This document shows positions 51,122 to 61,300 of a stretch of 64,000 nucleotides of DNA, in pieces. The stretch spans positions 62,001 to 126,000 of the forward strand of contig NZ_LRML01000007.1 of NCBI RefSeq assembly GCF_001647285.1. The letters are read 5' to 3'. The notes beneath the pieces are model-generated. The model had not been told where the DNA came from and did not search any database. It was given only the letters and a program-made list of their open reading frames with translations. Origin of the DNA: Rufibacter roseus. GTDB taxonomy: Bacteria > Bacteroidota > Bacteroidia > Cytophagales > Hymenobacteraceae. Made by a program: the position numbers and the translations under genes. The stretch's first letter is position 1. Each line of letters opens with the position of its first letter.

Positions 51122-51801
51122 TTCTCTTCCATCTCCTTCAGCACATAGCCCATGCCCACCAACGTGTGGATGAGCTTAGGCGAATAATCTTTGTCTATTT
51201 TCTTCCGCAGGAAATTGATGTACACGTCAATTACGTTGCTGCCCGTGTCAAAAGAAGTTTCCCACACCTGTTCCACTATATCAACCCTAGATACCACCCT
51301 TTCCTTGTTTCGGAGCAGATACTGCAGTAGGGAAAACTCTCTAGCGGTGAGGGAGATGGGCGTACCGTTGCGGTGTACAGTTTTCTTATGCACATCCAAC
51401 TCCAGGTCTGATACCCGAAGCACTTCAGTGGTAACTGTCTCTTGTGAGCGCCGGGTAAGTGCCCTGATACGGGCCAATAGTTCCTTGAATTCAAATGGCT
51501 TCACCAGGTAATCGTCGGCCCCAGAATCTAAGCCTAGAATTTTATCCTCCGTGCTGCCCAAAGCTGTGAGCATAAGAATTGGTAGTGTAGGCTTCTGCGA
51601 CCGGATGGTGCGGCAAACCTCCACCCCGTTCATGCGCGGAAGAATCACATCCAGAATTACCAAAGCATAGTCTTGCTCTAACGCCAGCTTCGCGCCATAA
51701 AAGCCGTCATAGGCTTGATCCACCTCATTAAATTGTTCCTCCAGCCCCTTCTTTATGAAGTTGCTGACCTTGAGTTCGTCTTCTATGAGGAGAATTTTCA
51801 T
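51118..51801 (-). CDS. OmpR/PhoB family response regulator
   Basis: The 227-residue product has a receiver domain (LLIEDELKVS, phosphoacceptor Asp51 in VILDVILPRMNG, Lys in YLVKPFEFKEL) and a winged-helix DNA-binding domain (LTAREFSLLQYLLRNKERVVSR, FLRKKID). It is the first gene of the operon with the kinase. The phased 11-bp repeats upstream of the SulP gene are a candidate target. Confidence 0.95.
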   Translation of the reverse strand: MKILLIEDELKVSNFIKKGLEEQFNEVDQAYDGFYGAKLALEQDYALVILDVILPRMNGVEVCRTIRSQKPTLPILMLTALGSTEDKILGLDSGADDYLVKPFEFKELLARIRALTRRSQETVTTEVLRVSDLELDVHKKTVHRNGTPISLTAREFSLLQYLLRNKERVVSRVDIVEQVWETSFDTGSNVIDVYINFLRKKIDKDYSPKLIHTLVGMGYVLKEMEEK

Positions 51802-51970
51802 TTTTAGTCTTGACAGTTGTTCAAGCGGTTAAAGATAACATTTATCTCTTGCCACTGCTAACGGCTAAACTCCGGAAGTTAATTGTGTGCTATAGTTGTG
51901 CAGCACAATATAAAGAAGTTAGAGAATTAGAATACCACTATGGTCTTTTAAGCCTCAATAATTCGCAGCT

Positions 51971-52009
51971 CCTTTTCAGCCTGTTTTATAAAATCAGGCT
52001 GAAAACAGG
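51971..52009. repeat. 40-nt intergenic palindrome, copy 16
   Basis: Arms TTTTCAGCCTGTTTT and AAATCAGGCTGAAAA are nearly perfect complements. The copy ends just before the stop of the efflux gene. Compared with copy 1 both arms have changed together. Confidence 0.8.
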
Positions 52010-52012
52010 CTT

Positions 52013-53239
52013 CTAGAGCTCTTCCTGCAGACCTGCAACCTCAGCACGTGTGTAGGCATTGGCAGAGGTACGGCCCATGTAAAATATGAAGATGCCAATA
52101 ACTGTACAAGCGGCCATGACACTGACCATTGGCAAAGCGGTGCCGTTATGAAATACACTTACCACGCCGGAAACTATTGCACCTATTCCCATCCGGAAAC
52201 TACCAGTGAGTGCTGAGGCACTGCCGGCATATTTTCGGAACGGAGCCAGCGAAAGCGCCGAAGCGTTGGGCGCTACCAGCCCTTGCCCTATCAGAAAAAG
52301 GAAAATAACTGCTATGAGGCTATTCTTTCCGAAGATGCCACTGTATACCCCAAAGACCATTACAGCACCTATAGCCAGTTGATATACCAAAGCCAAATTG
52401 ATGATCTGTTGACTACGTAGTTTGCGCAGCAAAATGTGGTTTAGTTGAGGGGAAGCGATCATGGCAAAAGCCAAAAAGGCAAATATCCACCCGTACTCCT
52501 GCTCGCTCACACCATACACATTCATAAACACATCTGGTGAGCCGGCTATATACGCGAACGGAGCCGCCGAGGCGATACCACCAACTAATGTAAAAATAAT
52601 AAACTGTGGGTTCCGGAGTACCTTCCAGAAGTTGCTCAGCACCGGCTTCGGCATCAAAGACATGGAAGGGTCAGCCAGCTTCCCCTCAGGTAATGCGTAA
52701 TAAATCCCGAACAATATCAGGAACGTAATGGCGGCCAAGGCCAAGAATACAGCGTGCCACCCAAAGGCCGCTGTTACGTATCCGCCTACCGTTGGCGCAA
52801 TCATTGGCGATACGGCAATAACCAAGATGAGCCAGGAAAACACCTTTGCAGTTTCTGAGGTCGGGAATAAATCACGCACCAGAGCCTGTGCCGCCACCAT
52901 GCCCGCACAGCCACCCAAGGCCTGCAAAAAGCGCATAAGTATTAGAGTGTCGGCAGAGGTAGTAAAAGCACAGGCCACCGAAGCCAGTATGTAAACCCCT
53001 AGTCCTGCATAAAGCGGATACTTCCTGCCAAACCGGTCTAGCAACGGGCCATAGAGTAGCTGCCCTACCGAAATACCCACCAAGTAAGCTGTAAGCGAAA
53101 GTTGAATTTTAGAAATGGAGGTATCTAAATCTTCTGCAATAGCCGGAAAGGCCGGCAGATACATATCAATGGAAAAAGGACTGATGGTAGAAAGAGCTCC
53201 TAAAATCAGAATAATAATAAAATACTGTTTACGCGTCAT
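52013..53239 (-). CDS. Bcr/CflA family drug-efflux MFS transporter
   Basis: The 408-residue product has 12 predicted helices. Family features are STISPFSIDMYLPAFPAIA in helix 1, QLLYGPLLDRFGRKYPLY (the MFS loop 2-3 motif) and LMRFLQALGGCAGMVAAQALVRD. Bcr/CflA transporters export drugs such as bicyclomycin and chloramphenicol, or small metabolites, in exchange for protons. The length is typical. No regulator is adjacent apart from the two-component operon downstream, which is separated from it by a palindrome copy. Confidence 0.92.
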   Translation of the reverse strand: MTRKQYFIIILILGALSTISPFSIDMYLPAFPAIAEDLDTSISKIQLSLTAYLVGISVGQLLYGPLLDRFGRKYPLYAGLGVYILASVACAFTTSADTLILMRFLQALGGCAGMVAAQALVRDLFPTSETAKVFSWLILVIAVSPMIAPTVGGYVTAAFGWHAVFLALAAITFLILFGIYYALPEGKLADPSMSLMPKPVLSNFWKVLRNPQFIIFTLVGGIASAAPFAYIAGSPDVFMNVYGVSEQEYGWIFAFLAFAMIASPQLNHILLRKLRSQQIINLALVYQLAIGAVMVFGVYSGIFGKNSLIAVIFLFLIGQGLVAPNASALSLAPFRKYAGSASALTGSFRMGIGAIVSGVVSVFHNGTALPMVSVMAACTVIGIFIFYMGRTSANAYTRAEVAGLQEEL

Positions 53240-53544
53240 GACTCAAAGCAAACCGCAAAGGTAGGGCTTCTCCAGCTCAATTGCGGGAAATACTATGTTA
53301 TTACCAGTACCCAAAACGAAACCTTTAAAATCCATATATTTTCCAAATGCATTTTTTTAAACTTACCAATACTCAACAACTGCTCACTCTAGAAGTTCTT
53401 TTATAGCGCTTACTCCTATACAGAAACTCTACTATCAAATTTCACACATCATAAATATTTATATCAAATAAATAACTATCACAACTTTAATTTATATTTC
53501 TAACCTTTTCAATAGTATACACCTCTAAACTACCCAATAATTAA
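53240..53544. other. AT-rich upstream gap, efflux / HExxH lipoprotein genes
   Basis: A divergent gap of about 300 bp. It is AT-rich and poor in G on the plus strand, like the gene desert at 34.6-36.1 kb. I see no gene or clear promoter in it. Confidence 0.5.
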
Positions 53545-54411
53545 ATGAAAAGACTTCTACCTTACCTATGTGTTTTACTACTCTCCTGCTCAGGCAACGC
53601 AAGTGAAGAACGAATCACAGAATTGGCATCTAATGGCGTTAAGGTTGAAAATGAGCGGGTGGTGGCATGGTTCCCGGAGGACTCCCTCTCAGAAACTAGA
53701 ATGAAAGAAATAACCGATACACTACAGTTAGTTGTTTCCGCTTCTGAAAACTTCCTTGGGAAACATGATTGGCAAGAATTCAATGGCGAACAGATTAACT
53801 ACTATTTTAATGAGGGAAATTTTGTTGCATCTGCCAGTCCTAAAGGTGATGTTTTTATTCCATTATGGAGGATACAATCTGGCAAAGCCCCTCTTTTCCA
53901 TGAGACCATGCACGTGCTCTTGCGGTCTAAAAAAGGAAATTGGAGCTCAGAATCTAAAGTGAATTCTTTTTTCAACATACCAATCTGGTTTACGGAAGGC
54001 ATGGCAGAATACATGGCCCTAAAAACAGCCCATGAAACAAAACTGCCTAATTTCGATCTACAGAAAGGAGGCGGGTATTTAAAAGTTGACTCCACCTGCC
54101 AAGCAGCTCTTCAGACAGAAGAAGGCAAATATGTACTGGATTATATTGGGGAAGAAGGCGCTATGCTGAAGCTTTTTACCTCTGACCGTAAAACCTACGC
54201 CCCGCCCTTTTATAATTGCTCCTGCTCCTTCACTAAATACTTAGCGGAAACATACGGTAAAGAAAAGCTATTACAGAGCTATTCTAATTTTAAAGACGAA
54301 ATAGAGACCATTGAAAAGCTTACTGGCAAAAGTATGGCAACCTTAAAAGCGGAGTGGCTAAAGTCAATCGATAAAGAATCGGTAAGCAATCAGAAAGTGG
54401 CCAATCTTTAG
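53545..54411 (+). CDS. Lipoprotein with an HExxH zinc-peptidase motif
   Basis: The 288-residue product starts with a signal and lipobox (CVLLLSCSG). A zinc motif is at residues 119-123 (FHETMHVLL), followed 28-32 residues later by WFTEGMAEYMA, where Glu151 or Glu155 could be the third ligand. This is the gluzincin arrangement found in peptidase MA-type families. It is probably a surface or periplasmic metallopeptidase of unknown substrate. I do not know a named family for the rest of it. It converges with the phosphorylase gene. Confidence 0.78.
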   Translation: MKRLLPYLCVLLLSCSGNASEERITELASNGVKVENERVVAWFPEDSLSETRMKEITDTLQLVVSASENFLGKHDWQEFNGEQINYYFNEGNFVASASPKGDVFIPLWRIQSGKAPLFHETMHVLLRSKKGNWSSESKVNSFFNIPIWFTEGMAEYMALKTAHETKLPNFDLQKGGGYLKVDSTCQAALQTEEGKYVLDYIGEEGAMLKLFTSDRKTYAPPFYNCSCSFTKYLAETYGKEKLLQSYSNFKDEIETIEKLTGKSMATLKAEWLKSIDKESVSNQKVANL

Positions 54412-54490
54412 ACAGTTCAGGGCAAGGCAGATGCTGATACTGCAGCTTTCTGCTTTAAACTATAGAGTAATCTGTCATTCTATACTAGTT

Positions 54491-54536
54491 AAACAGAAAA
54501 GTCCCCACTGCAGTTGGAGTGGGGACTTTTCTGTTT
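54491..54536. terminator. Bidirectional terminator between convergent genes
   Basis: AAACAGAAAAGTCCCCACT (54491-54509) is the exact reverse complement of 54518-54536. T-runs lie inside the stem on both strands. Confidence 0.85.
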
Positions 54537-54576
54537 ACCTGTTGCTCCTAAGGTGTCCGATTTATATATGTTGGTT

Positions 54577-56226
54577 CTATTTGTATAACAACTTGTAATA
54601 CTCATCGGCCATGCGTTCTGCTCCAAAGTAGGCGGCCACGTCATGCATGCTCTGTTTCATGATCTGCACCCACTTACGCTTGTCCTGGTAGTACATAGGT
54701 ATGATTTCCTGCTCTAAGATTTCCATCATGTTGCTGTAATCCACCTCATCTTGCACATAATCTGGCAGGGTGGTATCTACAATCGGGAACAGGAAGCTGT
54801 TCTCGCCGTGGCGCCCGAACTCCGGAATCCAGCCGTCTTGCACGGTGAAGTTGATAGAGCCATTGAGGGCAGCCGTCATACCGCTGGTTCCTGATGCCTC
54901 CCGTGGGCGGCGTGGTGTGTTCAACCAAACGTCTGATCCCTGCTTCAGCTTGGCAGAGAGCTCCAGTTCATAGCCTGTGAGTACGGCAAAATTATCTTTC
55001 TGGTATGACAGCCGCACCAGCTTGTTGAATATGTCCACGGCGTACTGGTCCTGCGGATAAGGTTTGCCAGCCCAAATCACCTGAACCGGAAAATCTTTCT
55101 GGTTGATCAGGTCGAAGAACCGGTGCAGGTCGTGTAGTAACAAGTCAGCGCGTTTATAACCGGCAAAACGTCTTGCCCAAACAATGGTGAGCACATCGGT
55201 ACGGAAAAGCTTGCCGGTTTGGTCAGCCACCACTTCAAACAGAGGCCGTTTCATTTCCTCTTTCAGCTGCAACAGCAGGTGGTCATCATTGTTATCCAGC
55301 GCTTTCTTGAGGTACGGGTTTTGCCAGTAGGTGATGTTCTGGGCATTGGTAATGGCTTTGATTTTGCAGATGCCCTCAAATCCATTCCACATGTCGCGGC
55401 TTACCTCACCGTGCAACTGCGATACGCCATTTGCTATTTTAGCCAGGCGCAGCGCTGCCAGCGTGTAGTTAAGAATTGGACCGTCGGTGCCGGTAATGCG
55501 GCGGGCATCATCTGTTGACAATGATCCGAAGAAAGACATTTTCTCCAGCAAGTCCACACCGTGCTCCTCATTACCCGCCTTTTCTGGGGTGTGGGTAGTG
55601 AACACCAGGCGTTTCTTTACCTCTGGAATTTCGCGGTAGCGGTCATACAGGTGGAATGCCAGTGGCAAGGCATGCGCTTCGTTTAAATGGTAGATAGCGG
55701 CCCCACCCAAAGCCTCCACTACTTTAACGCCGCCAATACCCAGCACAATACTCTGCGCAATACGGGTAGGCAACTCAGAGTCATAGAGGCGGTGCGTAAT
55801 AGTGCGGCTCAGGTAATCATTCTCCGGAATATCCGTCGTCAGGAAATACATGGGCACAGTTCCGAAAGTCTCTGGTTTCAACACCAAAGCTTTCACCCAC
55901 ACCTGGTTTCCGTGAATAGTTACCTGCACCTTAATGCCCGTATCTTCCAGAAATGTGTAAAATTTCTTCTGGAACTGCACGCGCATGGTTTGGTCATCAT
56001 TACGCACCTGGTCATAGTACCCGAATTTCCAGAGTATGCCCACGCCTATCAGGTTCTGCCGCAATTCATAGGCGCTGCGCATGTGTGAGCCCGCCAAATA
56101 GCCCAATCCGCCTGAATATGTTTTCAAGGCCTGATGGATGCCGAACTCCATGCTGAAGTAGGCTACTCTTTCACTGTACTGTTCATTGATGTGGTACGGA
56201 TGGTACCACTTTGCATACTCGCTCAT
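54577..56226 (-). CDS. Alpha-glucan phosphorylase-like protein (GT35), lacking the PLP lysine
   Basis: The 549-residue product resembles the short GT35 phosphorylases: YFSMEFGIHQALKTYSGGLGYLAGSH, HLNEAHALPLAFHL, FTTHTPEKAGNEEHG, FAGYKRADLLL and RRPREASGTSGMTAALNG. In active phosphorylases the last motif reads ...GMK or ...NMK, where the Lys carries pyridoxal phosphate; here the residue is Thr451. The fold and sugar site look intact. It may be inactive, use a different mechanism or bind glycogen. No other glycogen genes are in the window. Whether this substitution typifies a subfamily I cannot tell from here. Confidence 0.85.
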   Translation of the reverse strand: MSEYAKWYHPYHINEQYSERVAYFSMEFGIHQALKTYSGGLGYLAGSHMRSAYELRQNLIGVGILWKFGYYDQVRNDDQTMRVQFQKKFYTFLEDTGIKVQVTIHGNQVWVKALVLKPETFGTVPMYFLTTDIPENDYLSRTITHRLYDSELPTRIAQSIVLGIGGVKVVEALGGAAIYHLNEAHALPLAFHLYDRYREIPEVKKRLVFTTHTPEKAGNEEHGVDLLEKMSFFGSLSTDDARRITGTDGPILNYTLAALRLAKIANGVSQLHGEVSRDMWNGFEGICKIKAITNAQNITYWQNPYLKKALDNNDDHLLLQLKEEMKRPLFEVVADQTGKLFRTDVLTIVWARRFAGYKRADLLLHDLHRFFDLINQKDFPVQVIWAGKPYPQDQYAVDIFNKLVRLSYQKDNFAVLTGYELELSAKLKQGSDVWLNTPRRPREASGTSGMTAALNGSINFTVQDGWIPEFGRHGENSFLFPIVDTTLPDYVQDEVDYSNMMEILEQEIIPMYYQDKRKWVQIMKQSMHDVAAYFGAERMADEYYKLLYK

Positions 56227-56339
56227 AAGAAGTAATCATTAAGCTAAATATCTTTTGCTTTCTCAGGCTTAACTACCTGCAACTTTGCTCCCTTGGCACA
56301 AATAAGAACCGGTGTAATTTAGTTAATCTGGGCTAATGG

Positions 56340-56363
56340 GCAATCCATTTTTAATTGGATTGC
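56340..56363. promoter_or_regulatory. Inverted repeat GCAATCCA-N8-TGGATTGC
   Basis: A perfect 8-bp dyad with an AT-rich centre in the divergent gap between the phosphorylase-like and UspA genes. It could be an operator. Confidence 0.35.
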
Positions 56364-56450
56364 AAAATTGCGTTAACCCCTTCTAAAATAAGGTGATAAT
56401 AATCATACCACCTCCTAATTATGGTCATATTCTAACAACTAGGCACCCTC

Positions 56451-56458
56451 TACTTTTG
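56451..56458 (+). promoter_or_regulatory. Possible TAnnTTTG element of the UspA gene
   Basis: TACTTTTG lies 51 nt upstream of ATG 56510. No clear -33 element. Confidence 0.4.
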
Positions 56459-56509
56459 TCCTATACAAAACGCCAATAGAATTACGAAAAAACTATCAAC
56501 TGACCAGCC

Positions 56510-57415
56510 ATGAAAACGCTACTAGTACCCACCGACTTTTCTGCCAATGCGGCCAACGCCATTGCTTTTGCCGTGCAGCTTCTGAACCAGCTCAGAGGCA
56601 AGCTGATATTAGTACACGCCGTAGACTCTCAAATTCTAGGTTTGCCTGAAGAAGGAGGTACCATTAATCCGGAGGTTTTCCTGAAAAACGGGTACTTGGA
56701 AGAGCTGAACAAAATCTCCAGAACCCTTCGCTTAGAAAACGGTTTCCGGTTTGAGGTGGAGACAATTTGCGAAAGCACTCCTTTAAGCACCTGTATTGCA
56801 AATGCGGTTGCCGCGCACAAAGTTGATTTGATTGTAATGGGCACCCGTGGCGCAAGTAACTTCCTTGACAAACTTCTAGGCACCAACACATGGGCCGTGA
56901 TGGAAGAAACCACTTGCCCTGTATTGGCCATTCCTGCCAAAGCAACCTATAAAGGTTTCAAGTATATTACCTATGCTTCTGATTTTGAAAAAGAAGAGAG
57001 CAATAATTTACGCCAACTCTTTCACATTGCGGAGCCCCTAAACGCAGAGGTTCAAGTATTGAATGTGAAGACGGAAGATCAATTAAATCTAGTGCCTGAT
57101 GAGCAGATAATTGCTGAGATTGCTCAAGAATACAAAGCCAGACCTTTTAAGATCAGTCAAATAAAGGCACGCAATGTTGTAGAGGGCATCAAAGCCTTCA
57201 CCAAAGCTAACCAAGTGGACGTAGTGGCGGTGGCACTTCAGAAGCACAATGTTTGGGAAACTCTTTTCAATTCCAGTGTCACTTCCCAACTGGCCTTTGA
57301 AAGCACCTTACCCTTGTTGGCCTTGCCTTTACCTGCCAGTCAACAGCCTGCAACGGGTAAACAGAGAAGCGAAAACAGAGAGCTTGCTCCAAATTCCTTT
57401 AGCTTCTTGTTTTAA
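56510..57415 (+). CDS. Tandem universal stress protein (UspA family)
   Basis: The 301-residue product has two UspA-type domains. The first (1-145) begins KTLLVPTDFSANAANAIAFA and carries the ATP-binding pattern G-2x-G-9x-G in MGTRGASNFLDKLLGTNTW. The second (about 150-275) has TYASDFEKEESN but a weaker nucleotide motif, suggesting only the first half binds ATP. USPs are cytoplasmic stress-survival proteins. The gene is divergent from the phosphorylase-like gene. Confidence 0.92.
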   Translation: MKTLLVPTDFSANAANAIAFAVQLLNQLRGKLILVHAVDSQILGLPEEGGTINPEVFLKNGYLEELNKISRTLRLENGFRFEVETICESTPLSTCIANAVAAHKVDLIVMGTRGASNFLDKLLGTNTWAVMEETTCPVLAIPAKATYKGFKYITYASDFEKEESNNLRQLFHIAEPLNAEVQVLNVKTEDQLNLVPDEQIIAEIAQEYKARPFKISQIKARNVVEGIKAFTKANQVDVVAVALQKHNVWETLFNSSVTSQLAFESTLPLLALPLPASQQPATGKQRSENRELAPNSFSFLF

Positions 57416-57510
57416 TGATTTTCAAGAACACCTATAGCCCGCCCTATAACACCGCGCCAGTAGGGGCCACCTGATAGGATAATAAAAAGGTGGTACATTA
57501 AAAAAGAAAT

Positions 57511-57553
57511 CCTTGTTTTAGGGCTGTTTTACAAAAATCAGCTCCAAAACAGG
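57511..57553. repeat. 40-nt intergenic palindrome, copy 17
   Basis: Arms CCTTGTTTTAGGGCTG and CAGCTCCAAAACAGG, between the convergent UspA and cupin genes. Confidence 0.75.
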
Positions 57554-57580
57554 GTATTCTTTTATTTGATTGAACTGGTA

Positions 57581-58084
57581 TTATCTACCGAAATCGTCTT
57601 GCACGCGAACAATGTCTTCTTCATTAGATGGATTTTCGGCATCGGTGTGCTGCCAGATTTCGGCCAATACGCCCCACTCCTGCAACCCTACCAAACGGTG
57701 GCGCTCGCCTTGCTTCAGGGTAATTTTCTCCCCGGCCGTCAGCTTCTTCAGTTCCCCTTCTTCATCAGTATCTGAGGTAACTACACCCACGGTACCTTCT
57801 ATTACTTGCCAGATCTCAGCACGGCGGTGGTGGTACTGCCAAGACAAGCGCTTCTCCGGGGCTACCACCAAAATCTTAGGGCTCAGCTTACCTGAAATAC
57901 GCAGGTCCTCTACTGACAAACCATTGAAATAAGTATCGGCGAATTTCTGGGCCTGATCCTCATTTATGACGAAGAACCCGCCCCATGGCCTGGTCTGGTC
58001 TTGATTAGCGATAGAAAAACCCTGTGCGGTTAACTTCTGCTCTATTTCCTGAAAAAGAGCCTGTTTCTGATTTTCAGCTGACAT
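57581..58084 (-). CDS. Cupin protein, mannose-6-phosphate isomerase-like
   Basis: The 167-residue product has a single cupin barrel with LSWQYHHRRAEIWQVIEGTVGVV and LKQGERHRLVG, the paired motifs with metal-binding His and Glu. The start RPWGGFFVINED resembles the type II mannose-6-phosphate isomerase domain. It may isomerise a sugar phosphate or bind a small ligand. The frame is open to 58150, but ATG 58084 (MSAENQKQ) is preferred. Confidence 0.82.
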   Translation of the reverse strand: MSAENQKQALFQEIEQKLTAQGFSIANQDQTRPWGGFFVINEDQAQKFADTYFNGLSVEDLRISGKLSPKILVVAPEKRLSWQYHHRRAEIWQVIEGTVGVVTSDTDEEGELKKLTAGEKITLKQGERHRLVGLQEWGVLAEIWQHTDAENPSNEEDIVRVQDDFGR

Positions 58085-58214
58085 TCTTGTTTTCTTATTT
58101 GTGGAGTCTAAAAGTAACAGGAATTGCCCATAACGCGAAACAACCACCATTTTTTGTAGACTGTTGCTGTAAATGGTAAAATAAAACTAGTCAGGGAGGC
58201 TGGTAGATTTCTGT

Positions 58215-58256
58215 GCCTTTTTAACCTGTTTTTCAGAAAACAGCCCTAAAACAGAC
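58215..58256. repeat. 40-nt intergenic palindrome, copy 18
   Basis: Arms GCCTTTTTAACCTG and CAGCCCTAAAACAGAC with complementary outer flanks (TGTG/CACA region). It adjoins a terminator. Confidence 0.7.
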
Positions 58257-58283
58257 ACAGCGGAAGAAAATCTTCCGCTGTGT
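58255..58283 (-). terminator. Hairpin downstream of the T9SS cargo gene
   Basis: ACACAGCGGAAGA (58255-58267) pairs with TCTTCCGCTGTGT (58271-58283). There is no T-run, so it may be a partial terminator. It lies 100 bp after the 1306-residue gene. Confidence 0.5.
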
Positions 58284-58383
58284 CAACTAAACGAACAATG
58301 AAGTATATCTAATTTTTAATCTAATTGGTTTAACCTGATATTGAATATAAAATCCGACAAACAAAATCTGTATAGTAATTTCC

Positions 58384-61300
58384 TTAGTTCACTAGTAGGC
58401 GGCGCACCTCTCCTTTTTCGGTTCTCACCAGATAAAGCCCTTTCGCAAAGCCAGACACATCAAGGCTTTTCACGCCTTTGGCTGTGTACACTCTGCGGCC
58501 TAAACCGTCTAACACATCTACATTAGCTTGGCGGTTAAAATGCACCAGTGCTCCGTTGCTTGGGTTAGGGTACAGCACAAAATCTGCCGCTGCCGCAATC
58601 TCCTCTCCCACTGACGTTAATGTATTCAGAATCCGGTATACCGATACTGAACCGCTCAGTTCATTGGCCACCAGCAGGTACGGTTTATTATCAGGACTAG
58701 ACTGCGACTCTACGTAGTACATGCCCTCCGGCCCATGGTCACCAGAGAAAGAGGTGAGGCTACGGTTGTTTTTGTAGTCCACAAATTGCGGATTGGCTGG
58801 GTCTGTTACGTTGTATACCATTACCCCTCCTACTCTTTCAAGGGCTACAAAGGCGTAGTTTTTCTCATCTATGGTAGCCACTACCACACCTTCCGGCTCT
58901 GGTCCTTTGGCGCGGCTGCGGCTTTTGAATCCATTGCCTTCGTTGTCGGCGTTGAAAAGCGGTGCAATAGACGGGTCTTTGGAAGTGAACAACTCGAAAT
59001 CATCGCCGCTGTCATAGACAAGGGTTCCAGTTTGGGCATTCCAGATAGAGAACGAGCGGGAGCCCACAGAGTAAAGCTCATCTAAGTCACCGTCTCCGTC
59101 GGTGTCGCCTTGCAGGTTTGAGATGCGGAAGCGGCCAAGGTTATGGTTCTCATTCAGAATTGCCGCGTGCGGGAAAGCAGTTGGGTCTAAGTTGGCGGCA
59201 CCTACGGTGGTGCGCTCTACCAAGCCGGCATATTCTTTTTCATCGCCCTCGTTGGCAGTTACCAAATAGGTGGTGCCGCCTACGGTGTAGTTTGCCACGG
59301 CATCTGGTATGTAGAATGATTTAACCGGCCAGTTGGCTATCAATACTTGCCCGTTGTTGTCAGAGGCATCGAACCCGTTGCCCATAAGGCTCATGTCTTT
59401 GGTACCCAGCGCCCGAACATGCGTGATGGTGTTGTTCTGCAGGTTGATTTCGGCAATGGCATTGTTTTCCTGCAGGGTCACCCAAGCGGTTCTTGAATCT
59501 GCAGAAACGGTGATATACTCCGGTTCCAAGTCCTGTGACAAGGTGCTGCTGGCTTTGGTTTTGCGTACTCCGGCGGCAATCAAAGAAGCTTCCTGGCTAT
59601 TGAAACTATCGAACAACAGCGTAGTCACATGCGACTGCTCCAAGCCTGCAATTCCTCCGGATACGTCTATCACACTGATAGAACCTTCTGGGTCAATGGT
59701 GTAGGCATCATTTGGTTGGCCTTCGTTGGCGGTCAAAACTTTGGTGCCATCTGGCGAGAATGTAATCATATCGGGCAGTGCGCCCACCGTTACCTGTTTT
59801 TGGAAATCGCCGTTGGTGTTGAAGAATACCACTGATCCGTTCTGCTGTTCATCTGCGTTAGGTGAGGCCACCGCCACCATTCCATTTTTCACGGCTACAC
59901 TGGTGATACCTCCATATGGGGTCATGTCTATGGAACGGATTAGCTGTATTGAAGCTGGGTTAGAGAAATCGGCAATGTCTAAACGGCCTTGTTCGGCACT
60001 GGTCATAAACAGACGTTGAGTGGCCGCATCATGCACCACAATCTCGGTGGTACTGCCCTCATTTGAATTAGGCGTGAAGCTGCTAACGTGCGACAATTCT
60101 ATCTCACGGCTTGGCTGCGGCGCCATACGGTCGTTGTCTTTGATGTAAAGCGTGAGGTATTGACTTCCTGACACGGTAAGGCCGCTGGCATTCTCTAGGC
60201 TCAGCACTAGGTACTCATCTTGCTCAGCGATAGCGTCATCTACTATCGGAATAGAGATAACCTGCGTGGCCGTGCTGTTACCGGTAAAGGTGAGGGTTTG
60301 AGTTGTGTACGTTACATCTGCCGCGCCAGCCGTACTGAACGGAGCGGCCTTTACCACCACTTCCACCGTAGCTGCAGAAGGGTTCACCAGACTCAGCTCC
60401 ACCTGCACCGTTCCGGCATCTTCCATGGCGGTCATAAACTTTTCTTTCCAGGCAAGGGTAGAGTTGTAGGTGAAGTTGTAGGTGTACGCGCTGAACATGG
60501 CTCTGTCTTCCAGATCCTTCACGCCGTTTACCTGTAAGGCATAAGCTGTACCAGCTGCAAAAGGAGCGGAAAATGTCAAGGTCACTGTTCTTTTGTCATC
60601 GCTTAAATCCGCCTGCTGCAGACCTGCTATACCAGTGTAGTTGGCTAGGTTAGTGGCAGATGCCAGCTCCAGGTCGCGGTTAAAAACCAGTTGTATTGAG
60701 GTGTTGCTGGAGGTACTGGCACTCACTACTGCCGGCGGCCCAGGGAAAGCCCAGGTTGGCCAGGTTTGCGCGGCGGTTCCAGAGCCGGTGCCGGTCCAGT
60801 TGGCGGGGTTTAAGATAGCCTCCTGCAGCTGTGCTTTTGTACCAGTTTGCGGACCGCTGTAAAAGGCATTCGCCGTGTTACCAGAAACGTTTCCGGTGGC
60901 AGCGCTCAGGTTAATGGAAGTGGCGCCATCTGACATCCCGGCAGGAAGCATAGAATTACTTCCGCTGCAGCTGGTGTTGGCGGCAAGCCATTCGTTTGAG
61001 CTGAGGGCGGTAGTGTAGGAAGGATTCTCCGGCGTTCCGGTGTACACAATGATCTGGTCACCACCCGAGCTGAGCCCGAAGCCAGAGCCAGTCAATGTGC
61101 CGATGCTGGCGCTAGGCACGTCGTTCTGAATACGGATGACCGTTCCTGCCGCTACCCCACTTGCCGGAGCCGTCCAGGTTAAGCCGCCAGCACATTGTGC
61201 TTGGGTGTTGCTGGTGAATTTGGCATCGGTGAAATGCACCAGGGTGCCGGGCAAAATGTCTACCAAAGGCAAAAAGGCAAATTCATCTTCGGTGCCGGTT

